A stretch of 47,014 nucleotides of DNA from Phycisphaerales bacterium (GTDB lineage Bacteria > Planctomycetota > Phycisphaerae > Phycisphaerales > SM1A02), in contig JAKVBT010000005.1 of the NCBI GenBank assembly GCA_022446905.1, forward strand, positions 1-47,014, in the 5' to 3' direction. Position numbers and translations under genes: made by a program. A model generated the notes under the pieces. It worked only from the letters and a program-made list of their open reading frames with translations. It made no database searches and was not told the origin of the DNA. Shown here piece by piece: positions 1 to 6,454 of the stretch. Within the stretch, counting starts at the first letter, position 1, and each line of letters starts with the position of its first letter.

Positions 1-578
1 TGATATTGCTCGTAGAGTTCCCATGTCGATGGCGCAAACTGACGTCGCCATGACTTTTCTGCGTCGTTGGTCAGGGAACTTACACGATGCTCATAGAGCG
101 CACTTCGCATTTCGGAAAGCGGTGTCGTCGCTTCGTACACCAATGCTTGCTCATCGGCTTTGTGGCTGATGTTGTTGGTGACTCCAGCAACGGACTTGAG
201 GGTGTAGTCCATTGCCCAGCCGGCGACCACAATGTAGAACGACAGAATGATGAACCCGGCGACAACGCCGAGCCATCCAACCAATGACCATCCCGTGCGG
301 CCACCTTGCAACTTCTTGAATGCCAAGACCGGTTGAGCTTGTGCGGCCCGACCGATCATGATTTCGGCAATCAGGATGGGGAGTCCAACGAGCGCGATGC
401 AAATCAGATAGATGAGGACAAAGAGCCCACCACCATTTTCACCGGTGATGTATGGGAACTTCCAAATGTTGCCCAATCCAACAGCAGATCCAGCCGCGGC
501 CAAGATGAACCCAGTTCGGGTTTTCCAATGTGATCGGTGCGTCGATGATCCAGAAGGACCCGGTGAATCCTCGGCCAT
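1..578 (-). CDS. Sodium:neurotransmitter symporter family (SNF/NSS) transporter, N-terminal part
   Basis: Translating the minus strand from an ATG at 578 gives about 192 residues open to the window edge, so the 3' end is missing. Residues 1-20 are a short hydrophilic lead. They are followed by the NSS transmembrane-1 signature: a glycine/alanine stretch reading GSAVGLGNIWKFPY, which in LeuT-type transporters contains the unwound helix forming the sodium and substrate sites. A second hydrophobic helix (LFVLIYLICIALVGLPILIAE) and a third after the GWSLVGWLGVV stretch also match. A GGAG sits 8 bases before the ATG. Family knowledge: secondary uptake of amino acids or similar solutes driven by sodium. 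Divergent from the hypothetical gene starting at 659, leaving about 80 bases for two promoters. The family call is strong; the substrate is unknown. Confidence 0.9.
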   Translation of the reverse strand, partial: MAEDSPGPSGSSTHRSHWKTRTGFILAAAGSAVGLGNIWKFPYITGENGGGLFVLIYLICIALVGLPILIAEIMIGRAAQAQPVLAFKKLQGGRTGWSLVGWLGVVAGFIILSFYIVVAGWAMDYTLKSVAGVTNNISHKADEQALVYEATTPLSEMRSALYEHRVSSLTNDAEKSWRRQFAPSTWELYEQY

Positions 579-658
579 GGGCCAGTCTCCGTCTTCAGGG
601 GCCAATCACGCCAAGCCATGTCGCGACTGAGCCCCATCCTCGAGGTGGCGACCCTACC

Positions 659-1657
659 ATGAACACCATGGAGCCGCCGTTCCGAATGCGATCCGATCTG
701 GTCCGCCTCGTCGAGGGAGGCTTCGCCTTTCCACTCGGCGTCGAACATGGAGGGTTGCGACCTCAGCAGCCTGGGTGGGCCGTCGAGCATCGTCCTGCTG
801 GTGAGACAGTCTGCAGCAGTTTGACCTACACCATCGTCGTTTCCCATGAGTTGGTGCGGCCATTGGTCAGAGAATTGATGCGTCTCTTGCCGGATCAACT
901 GTGTGGGATTTTGGAACTTGGCAGTCGTGATGCGTATCGCGAGGTTGATGTCTTCCTTGGTGAGCCAATCAGTCGCGACGCGTTCTTGGGGCCGTGGGAG
1001 TTGTTCGAGACGTTGTTGCTAGAAGATGCGACGCTAGGGGTCGGTGTCAATGCACCAGAACCACTGGTCGAGATCTTTTTGGATCATGACAAGCGCTTGT
1101 TCATCCACGTCGATCCTGTCTTTGAGCAGGCAGTAGAGTCGGTGCTCACTGCATGGCGCATTCCCCGCCGTCGACGACCAGAACTGGATGCCAGAGTGCA
1201 TACGCCAGTTATGACCCGCCCAGTGTTGCGGGATCTTCCCCGATCGATGGTTGATACAGATCATCTGCTGGCTGAACTCCGGATGGACTGGAAACTCCAC
1301 CTTGATGAAGACCCGGATCGCAATTTAGATGGGCGCGGCCGTGAACTTGGTGAGACACTTTGGCGGGCAATCCTGCTTGTCGATCAGGAAGATCCCGCCG
1401 GTCGTCGCCAGGCCCATGCGCACGTCTGGGCCGTTGCCGGATCGCGCCGCGAGATGCAGATCATGGTTGATCAAGCAATGCGTTCAGACGTGGAGTGGGA
1501 ATTCCAGATGCTCCTATCCATGGATCGCGTGGCATTTGATGACCGTCCACAGGAATTGAATGCACTCCTGCCGCAAGTGGCCGATGCTGGCGTCCTGCTC
1601 TACCGCGTTGACCCAGTGGGGACGGTGGCGGGGACGTGGGATGAGCGTGATGGGTGA
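659..1657 (+). CDS. Hypothetical protein, first gene of a coupled pair with a YkgJ-type protein
   Basis: About 332 residues, no family recognised. The frame is open further upstream to 530, but the ATG at 659 is preferred: it has an AGGTGG about 10 bases upstream, and earlier starts would run over the divergent symporter start at 578. No signal peptide or membrane helix is visible, so it is probably cytoplasmic. The middle is rich in acidic and aliphatic residues (e.g. LVRPLVRELMRLLPDQ, VFLGEPISRDAFLGPWELFE). A basic patch IPRRRRPELDAR and a segment around HLLAELRMDWKLHLDEDPDR follow. Its end overlaps the next gene, which suggests translational coupling and a shared function. Coding appearance is good (long frame, conserved-looking composition), but the function is not inferable. 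Confidence 0.75.
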   Translation: MNTMEPPFRMRSDLVRLVEGGFAFPLGVEHGGLRPQQPGWAVEHRPAGETVCSSLTYTIVVSHELVRPLVRELMRLLPDQLCGILELGSRDAYREVDVFLGEPISRDAFLGPWELFETLLLEDATLGVGVNAPEPLVEIFLDHDKRLFIHVDPVFEQAVESVLTAWRIPRRRRPELDARVHTPVMTRPVLRDLPRSMVDTDHLLAELRMDWKLHLDEDPDRNLDGRGRELGETLWRAILLVDQEDPAGRRQAHAHVWAVAGSRREMQIMVDQAMRSDVEWEFQMLLSMDRVAFDDRPQELNALLPQVADAGVLLYRVDPVGTVAGTWDERDG

Positions 1658-2096
1658 TTCCACAGCACCCTGGTATGAGAAGGGGTTGTCGTTCGAATGT
1701 TCTCGGTGTGGCAATTGCTGTACTGGTCCACCCGGAGCTGTCTGGTTTTCAAAGTCCGAGGGCAGAGCGATGGCAGCCCACCTCGGGCTTTCTGAGGCAG
1801 ACTTCTTGGCCACCTACGCCCACCAAATCGACGGCAAATGGTCGCTCCGCGAAACAAAGGGGACCCAGGGCTGGGATTGTGTGTTTTTGACCCGCGATCG
1901 GGATGGTCTAGCCGGCTGTCGGCTGTATCGAGCACGCCCCGTGCAGTGCCGCACCTGGCCCTTCTGGCCGGAACTGCTGAAGTCTCCTGAAGCCTGGCGG
2001 GCTGCTAAGCGGGAAACCCCATGTCCAGGGATGGATGCTGGTCCGCTCATTCCTGTCGAGGAGATTGTTCGGCGGCTTGAATCACAGCGTGGTTGA
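1641..2096 (+). CDS. YkgJ-family cysteine-cluster protein (UPF0153, zinc/iron-chelating type)
   Basis: About 151 residues. Near the N-terminus it has the CSRCGNCC cluster, the C-x2-C-x2-CC hallmark of the YkgJ/UPF0153 family. Two later cysteines follow, one in LAGCRLYRARPVQCRTWPFWPE, whose CRxxRxxxCRxxPF-like pattern is also typical, and another at ETPCPG. The family is proposed to chelate zinc or iron-sulfur; its biochemical role is poorly defined. The ATG at 1641 is preceded by GGGG with 7 bases spacing and overlaps the upstream stop by 17 bases; an ATG at 1650 overlaps by 8. Either way it is translationally coupled to the hypothetical gene before it. Confidence 0.85.
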   Translation: MSVMGDSTAPWYEKGLSFECSRCGNCCTGPPGAVWFSKSEGRAMAAHLGLSEADFLATYAHQIDGKWSLRETKGTQGWDCVFLTRDRDGLAGCRLYRARPVQCRTWPFWPELLKSPEAWRAAKRETPCPGMDAGPLIPVEEIVRRLESQRG

Positions 2097-2171
2097 ACAC
2101 TCGATCGTCCCGGGCACGTAGGATGCTCTGTCCGGCCAGATGGAGTCGGACGTTAGATACAGGAGATGGTT

Positions 2172-3674
2172 GTGACTCAATTTGTAGCAATGATGGCGGC
2201 ATCCTTGGTGGCGTTGACCAGCGTGGCAGTGGCTGAAGAGCCAGCCAAGCCTTCAGCAGAGGTTGCTCCGCCCGTGTACGTGGAAATGCAGACCAGCATG
2301 GGCGACATCATGCTGGAGTTGGATGCGCAGAAGGCACCAGTGACCGTTGAGAACTTCGTGGCCTATGCCAATGGCAAGGAGTATGACGGCACGATCTTTC
2401 ACCGGGTAATCCCAAACTTCATGATTCAGGGTGGCGGTTTTGAGCCGGGCATGGTCAAGCGTGACACGCGACCTGGGATCAAGAACGAATGGGAGAATGG
2501 ACTCAAGAACAAGCGGGGCACGATCTCGATGGCTCGCCTGGGTGGCCAGCCGAATTCTGCAACCAATCAGTTCTTTATTAACCACAAAGACAATACGGCG
2601 CTGGATACCCCTCGTGATGGATCTGGCTATGCCGTCTTCGGGAAAGTGGTTGCGGGTATGGAGGTCGTCGATCTCATCGCCGAGACTCCAACGCACCATT
2701 CGCACGCAGGTGGTGGGCACTGGGACGACGCACCAGTCGAGGACATTGTGATCAAGGAGGTAACCATCGTGGACTCAGAGAAGGCGGCAAGCAAGATCGC
2801 TGAAATCAACAAAGATGCAGCCGAACGTGGAAAGGATGCATCCGCACGCACAACCATGCTGACGATGCCACCAGCTGATGCGGTCAAGAAACCAGGAGAA
2901 CTTCCCGGCGCCGGTGTCGAAGATGCCAACGCGGATACCTCGCCGTCTGGTTTGGTCTGGTACGACCTGAAGGCCGGCGAAGGGGCGTCACCTGCAAGCC
3001 CTGCTGATATCGTCAAGGTGCACTACACCGGGTATCTCATGGATGGCACCAAGTTTGACAGCAGTGTCGATCGTGGTGAACCCATTGAGTTTCCTCTAAA
3101 TCGCGTGATCACCGGATGGTCAGAGGGTGTCGGTTCCATGAAGGTGGGTGGCAAGCGGAAACTCGTGATCCCGTCCAATCTTGCATATGGCCCAAACGGC
3201 AATGGTCCGATTCCTGGGGGCGCGACGTTGGTCTTCGACGTTGAGTTGCTTGATGTTCGGGAAGACAAGACAACAATGAGTCCAGCCGACGCCTGCAAGG
3301 ATGCCGCTTCGCTACCAGGGGAGCCTGTTGGAGATGCCAAGGCACAAGGCAGCGACAGTGGCTTGATGTGGTTTGATGTGGTTGAGGGAACAGGGGACAT
3401 GCCTGCCGATGAATCAACCACCGTGCGTGTGCACTACACCGGGTACTTGATGGACGGCACCAAGTTTGATAGCAGTGTCGACCGTGGTGCGCCCATTGAC
3501 TTTGCACTCAACCGAGTCATCTCGGGATGGACCGAGGGCGTTGGTTCGATGAAGGTTGGCGGTAAGCGCAAGTTGGTCATTCCCGGCGATCTGGCCTATG
3601 GTCCACGCGGCAACGGCCGTATTCCTGGCAATGCCACACTGGTCTTTGATGTGGAATTGTTAGAACTTCCCTGA
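2172..3674 (+). CDS. Exported cyclophilin-FKBP-FKBP chimeric peptidyl-prolyl isomerase
   Basis: About 500 residues (502 if the ATG at 2166 is used). I prefer the GTG at 2172 because AGGAG at 2161-2165 abuts the ATG but lies 6 bases from the GTG. A signal peptide (residues 1-21, ending AVA-EE) precedes a cyclophilin domain at about 36-200 with FHRVIPNFMIQGG and QPNSATNQFFI. Two FKBP domains follow, about 260-363 and 397-500. Both carry VHYTGYLMDGTKFDSSVDRG, GWxEGVGSMKVGGKRKLVIP and the final TLVFDVELL. The two FKBP units and their linkers are about 137 residues apart and nearly identical in the core, a tandem duplication. Both enzyme families isomerise X-Pro bonds; an exported version would assist folding in the periplasm or cell envelope. 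It stands alone between the YkgJ pair and the HNH gene. Confidence 0.93.
   Translation: MTQFVAMMAASLVALTSVAVAEEPAKPSAEVAPPVYVEMQTSMGDIMLELDAQKAPVTVENFVAYANGKEYDGTIFHRVIPNFMIQGGGFEPGMVKRDTRPGIKNEWENGLKNKRGTISMARLGGQPNSATNQFFINHKDNTALDTPRDGSGYAVFGKVVAGMEVVDLIAETPTHHSHAGGGHWDDAPVEDIVIKEVTIVDSEKAASKIAEINKDAAERGKDASARTTMLTMPPADAVKKPGELPGAGVEDANADTSPSGLVWYDLKAGEGASPASPADIVKVHYTGYLMDGTKFDSSVDRGEPIEFPLNRVITGWSEGVGSMKVGGKRKLVIPSNLAYGPNGNGPIPGGATLVFDVELLDVREDKTTMSPADACKDAASLPGEPVGDAKAQGSDSGLMWFDVVEGTGDMPADESTTVRVHYTGYLMDGTKFDSSVDRGAPIDFALNRVISGWTEGVGSMKVGGKRKLVIPGDLAYGPRGNGRIPGNATLVFDVELLELP
2856..3674 (+). repeat. In-gene tandem duplication of the linker + FKBP unit
   Basis: Two in-frame copies of about 405 bases (roughly 2856-3260 and 3267-3674) encode a linker beginning MPPADA or MSPADA, a GLxWxD strand, and a full FKBP domain. 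The best-conserved stretch starts at about 3016 and again at about 3427 and differs by only a few synonymous bases over 60 nt. Near-identity at the DNA level points to a fairly recent duplication or gene conversion. Confidence 0.85.
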
Positions 3675-3815
3675 TCCCTGTTGGACAAGACCTCAATCTG
3701 CAGCCATGCTGTCTTCAGGCAGTGTGGCTGCTGTCTTGAAGGCCTTCATGCTGAGGGAACTGAAGGCCCATAGGGCAGTCATGCTGTGGTGATCGGAGCA
3801 CATACGTCCGATACT

Positions 3816-3893
3816 ATGAGCAGTGTGATCGACCCAGGAGAATCGGCAATCGACTACATGAGATCTGCTTGGCGGGGCAAACCGAACCAATGA
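3816..3893 (+). CDS. Possible 25-residue leader ORF overlapping the HNH gene start
   Basis: An ATG at 3816 opens a 25-codon frame (starts MSSVIDPGES, ends RGKPNQ). Its TGA overlaps the ATG at 3890 of the HNH endonuclease as ATGA. This is the layout of translational coupling and supports 3890 as the downstream start. No good ribosome-binding site precedes it, and short ORFs arise easily by chance, so this is tentative. There is no evidence for a function of the peptide itself. Confidence 0.25.
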   Translation: MSSVIDPGESAIDYMRSAWRGKPNQ

Positions 3894-4522
3894 CAGCATT
3901 GCACTGCTTCTTGGATGACCCAGTGTTGGTACTCAATCGAGGGTACGCAGCAACGCGTGTTGTTCCTGTTCGTCAGGCCTTTCTGCTGCTCTTCCGCCGT
4001 GTTGCTGAGGTGATTTCCGTTGTCGATGGGCGTTGGGAGCAATTCGACATTTCATCATGGCTTGAAGTTGCAGCCCTGCAACAGCAGTACGAAAGCGGAC
4101 GGCACGATTGGATTCGAACGGCCAGTTGCGAAGTGGCTGTGCCGGGCATTATTCGTCTTTCCACATGTCACCGTCTTCCCGATCACAGTGTGCGATTAAA
4201 TCGTCGCAACCTCTACGCACGAGACAGCAACAAGTGCCAGTACTGCGGAAAACGATTTCCGACAGCAGAGTTATCCATCGATCATGTTGTCCCGCAGTCG
4301 CGGGGTGGTGTGAACTCCTGGCAGAATCTGGTGTGTGCTTGTGTTCGGTGTAATGCAAGAAAGGGCAACCGCACACCTGGAGAAGCGGGGATGCATCTGG
4401 TCAAGAAACCTCGGAAGCCACGCAAATGTCTGGACCGTTCGGTTCGATTGCGGCGCCGCCATTATGAAGCATGGAAGGTCTTTCTGAATGAGGCATACTG
4501 GACTGTCGAACTTCGCGACTGA
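3890..4522 (+). CDS. HNH endonuclease
   Basis: About 210 residues from the ATG at 3890; an in-frame TTG at 3869 would add seven. The C-terminal half has an HNH nuclease fold: zinc pair CQYC, then IDHVVPQSRGG with the first catalytic histidine. Next comes SWQNLVCACVRCNARKG, with the central Asn, the second zinc pair and the last catalytic Asn. The N-terminal part (VLVLNRGYAATRVVPVRQAFLLLF) matches the conserved lead of a widespread stand-alone HNH protein family from memory. Such proteins nick or cut DNA, but the physiological role of this subfamily is not established. It lies upstream of two tRNA genes on the other strand. No intein, intron or phage genes are seen next to it, so it is not obviously a homing enzyme. 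Confidence 0.88.
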   Translation: MTALHCFLDDPVLVLNRGYAATRVVPVRQAFLLLFRRVAEVISVVDGRWEQFDISSWLEVAALQQQYESGRHDWIRTASCEVAVPGIIRLSTCHRLPDHSVRLNRRNLYARDSNKCQYCGKRFPTAELSIDHVVPQSRGGVNSWQNLVCACVRCNARKGNRTPGEAGMHLVKKPRKPRKCLDRSVRLRRRHYEAWKVFLNEAYWTVELRD

Positions 4523-4623
4523 GTTCATTTTCCGACTCATGATGGCCGGCTTGCAGCCGCCGGCAACATGCCCTGTCTGGGTCGGCACTTCACATCGAGA
4601 TATCTATCGCAGTCATCAGGCGC

Positions 4624-4731
4624 ATGCCCCATGTGGTTCGCGTCGCCATCGATCTGGCACTCCGAGACGCCGGCATTGACCAACTACAGTGGTCACCGTT
4701 TCGTGAGTCTTCCTCTGATTTGATTCTTTGA
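4624..4731 (+). CDS. Possible small protein (35 residues) ending at a terminator
   Basis: From an ATG at 4624 the frame reads MPHVVRVAIDLALRDAGIDQ and continues for 15 residues to a TGA at 4729-4731, exactly where the bidirectional terminator hairpin begins. In-frame codons continue upstream to about 4550 without an ATG, so it could be the tail of a decayed gene. The amphipathic VVRVAIDLALRDAGI stretch and the position in front of a terminator are the only arguments for coding; the ribosome-binding site is weak. No family recognised. Confidence 0.3.
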   Translation: MPHVVRVAIDLALRDAGIDQLQWSPFRESSSDLIL

Positions 4732-4758
4732 AAAACGCCGCCTGAAAGGCGGCGTTTT
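4731..4758. terminator. Bidirectional intrinsic terminator
   Basis: Stem AAAACGCCGCCT / AGGCGGCGTTTT with a GAA loop. On the minus strand it is followed by five Ts immediately downstream of tRNA-Pro. On the plus strand it ends in TTTT after the 4624-4731 ORF and HNH gene. It therefore probably ends transcription from both sides. Confidence 0.85.
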
Positions 4759-4761
4759 GAA

Positions 4762-4836
4762 TCGGGCTGAGAGGATTCGAACCTCCGACCTTCTGACCCC
4801 CAGTCAGACGCGCTAACCAAGCTGCGCTACAGCCCG
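4762..4836 (-). tRNA. tRNA-Pro: tRNA-Pro(GGG)
   Basis: Full cloverleaf on the minus strand: acceptor stem CGGGCTG/CAGCCCG with discriminator A, D arm GCGC...GCGC, anticodon stem TCTGA/TCAGA. The seven-base loop CTGGGGG gives anticodon GGG, and the T arm GGAGG-TTCGAAT-CCTCT completes it. The CGG start is typical of bacterial tRNA-Pro. No CCA is encoded. The terminator hairpin follows within 10 bases, so it is the last gene of its transcript, perhaps shared with tRNA-Ser upstream. Confidence 0.95.
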
Positions 4837-4905
4837 TCATAATGAATCAGGCATGGTAACAGGCGCGTCTATGCGTCCCGTGACCCTCCGTGTCATACCA
4901 TGCGA

Positions 4906-4937
4906 CCGTCGGAGCACCCACGATGGGTGGCCGACGG
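4906..4937 (-). other. Strong hairpin between tRNA-Ser and tRNA-Pro
   Basis: CCGTCGG / CCGACGG encloses CACCCA / TGGGTG with a three-base CGA loop, about 13 base pairs in all. It begins 7 bases downstream of the tRNA-Ser 3' end (minus strand). No T-run follows, so it is either a weak terminator or a 3' processing/stability hairpin separating the two tRNAs. Confidence 0.5.
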
Positions 4938-4943
4938 CGGCAA

Positions 4944-5031
4944 CGGACAGGGTGGGATTCGAACCCACGGTACGGGTAACCCGTACACAGCATTTCCAGT
5001 GCTGCACCTTCAGCCGCTCGGTCACCTGCCC
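4944..5031 (-). tRNA. tRNA-Ser: tRNA-Ser(GGA)
   Basis: Class II tRNA of 88 bases on the minus strand. Acceptor GGGCAGG pairs CCTGTCC with one G-U. The anticodon stem GCAGCA/TGCTGT has loop CTGGAAA giving GGA. The long variable arm GTACGGG-TTA-CCCGTAC is diagnostic of Ser/Leu, the T arm is GTGGG-TTCGAAT-CCCAC, and the discriminator is G as expected for serine. No encoded CCA. Confidence 0.95.
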
Positions 5032-5088
5032 TGAGGAAGGAACCATTCTACGACCCGCAGGAGGCCATGGCTACCGTAGGCTGTTCGC

Positions 5089-5811
5089 ATGTCTGACCAC
5101 GATCCAGTTACAGCAGGGTTCCTTGTACTGGACAAGCCCGTGGGCCCTTCATCCATGAAGGCTGTGGCGGTCGTGCGCCGCCGTGCAGGGGGGATCAAAA
5201 CGGGACATGGCGGGACGCTTGATCCTCTGGCGTCTGGTGTTCTGGTGTTGGGTTTGGGCCGAGCAACTCGGCTCTTGGAAAAGGTGGTGGCTACGAACAA
5301 GGAATACCTCACCCAGATCGACCTGTCGATGACCACGGCAACGGATGATCTTGAGGGCGAGCCAGCGTACGTGGAGGTCTCATCTCCGCCAGAGCTCCCA
5401 ACAGTGGAAGCTGCGCTGCAGTCGTTTACAGGGGACATCATGCAACGCCCGCCCGCCTATTCAGCCATCAAGGTGCATGGGCGTCGGGCGTATGCGCTGG
5501 CCAGACGAGATCAACCAGTGGACATTCCTCCACGACAAGTGCGTGTCGATTGTTTGAGGCTGGTTGACTACACCTGGCCACAAGTGACCGTGTCAATTGC
5601 GTGTGGAAAGGGGTTCTATGTGCGATCGTTGGCCCGTGACCTTGGCGCGTCACTTGGCCTTGGTGGTTGCTGTGTGTCCATTCGGCGGACTGCGGTGGGA
5701 CCGTTCTCATTGAATGACGCTGTCACACTGGACGATGTTCCCGATCCGTTGATCGCTGCTCATGTAATACCAGTTGAAGAAGGGCTTAGTCGACTCGGCT
5801 CGCAGCCTTGA
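5089..5811 (+). CDS. truB: tRNA pseudouridine-55 synthase TruB
   Basis: 240 residues, the shorter TruB form. Makes pseudouridine-55 in the T loop of tRNAs. The catalytic motif GHGGTLDPLASGVLVLG is present with the nucleophilic aspartate at residue 45. The start FLVLDKPVGPSSMKAV matches the family's LDKPxGxTS motif, and RPPAYSAIKVHGRRAYALAR and GKGFYVRSLARDLG are also conserved. The C-terminus is short, without a clear PUA domain. It lies beside two tRNA genes, though on the opposite strand. Its last 26 bases overlap convergently with lspA. Confidence 0.96.
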   Translation: MSDHDPVTAGFLVLDKPVGPSSMKAVAVVRRRAGGIKTGHGGTLDPLASGVLVLGLGRATRLLEKVVATNKEYLTQIDLSMTTATDDLEGEPAYVEVSSPPELPTVEAALQSFTGDIMQRPPAYSAIKVHGRRAYALARRDQPVDIPPRQVRVDCLRLVDYTWPQVTVSIACGKGFYVRSLARDLGASLGLGGCCVSIRRTAVGPFSLNDAVTLDDVPDPLIAAHVIPVEEGLSRLGSQP

Positions 5812-6454
5812 GCGCGCGCTGCCGTTGACGGTCTTCCCAGGTCAGATAGACCAGCACGATGCCCATGCCAGTCAACAATGAGACATCTGCCACATTGAAG
5901 ATCCATGGCCAGATCTCTGGATTGCCCCCAGGCCATGTCAGTCCAAAGGGCAACTGCCACCCGGGCAGCATGTAAAGGAAATCACGAACTCGACCAATGA
6001 AGAGTCGGTCCCAGAGATTGCCAATAGCACCGGCGAGAATCAGGCTAATGCCGATGTGCAGCCAGGTCGCGCGGCGGTCTGTTCGCCATCCAAATATCCA
6101 CAACGCGATAGCAATCGCGGTGATGCTGAAGAGCACGAAAAACCACCGTTGATGGGCACCAAACCCAAACACAGCACCGCTATTGAGCACCAGGCGGAAG
6201 TCCAATAAGTTCCATGGAAGCACCGAGAGACCCTGGTGTGGGGGAATGGGATTGGCCCCTGCCTCTGCCACCAGTTGTGATCGATCAAGGTTGACAGGTG
6301 CTCCGGCGACTGATTGAAAGGCTGCATGCTTGGACCAAAGGTCCAAGCCGAGGCTCAGTCCGATCACGATTAGCAATACCAACCAAGCTCGGCAGCTTTT
6401 TCGCGCCGGAAGGATCGAGCTTCGGCAATGCTTCGGGCCGGTGGAGCAGCTCAC
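5786..6454 (-). CDS. lspA: Lipoprotein signal peptidase LspA (signal peptidase II)
   Basis: 222 residues from a GTG start that shares GTGA with the stop of the upstream TraR/DksA gene, so the two are coupled. Four hydrophobic segments lie at about 23-39, 96-121, 133-147 and 186-205. The family motifs are GNLWDRLFIGRVRDFL and FNVADVSLL; the catalytic aspartates correspond to D158 and D190. It cleaves the signal peptide of prolipoproteins in the inner membrane. Several neighbours in this window (MltA-like, redoxin, Ysc84 and YtkA-like proteins) carry lipoboxes and would be substrates. Slightly longer than usual because of a periplasmic loop at about 50-80. Confidence 0.96.
   Translation of the reverse strand: MSCSTGPKHCRSSILPARKSCRAWLVLLIVIGLSLGLDLWSKHAAFQSVAGAPVNLDRSQLVAEAGANPIPPHQGLSVLPWNLLDFRLVLNSGAVFGFGAHQRWFFVLFSITAIAIALWIFGWRTDRRATWLHIGISLILAGAIGNLWDRLFIGRVRDFLYMLPGWQLPFGLTWPGGNPEIWPWIFNVADVSLLTGMGIVLVYLTWEDRQRQRALKAASRVD

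Noticed and set aside
404-898. Minus-strand ORF of 164 codons at the left end
   Set aside because: Out-of-frame reading across the symporter N-terminus and antisense of the hypothetical gene; the other minus frame gives a clear NSS transporter.
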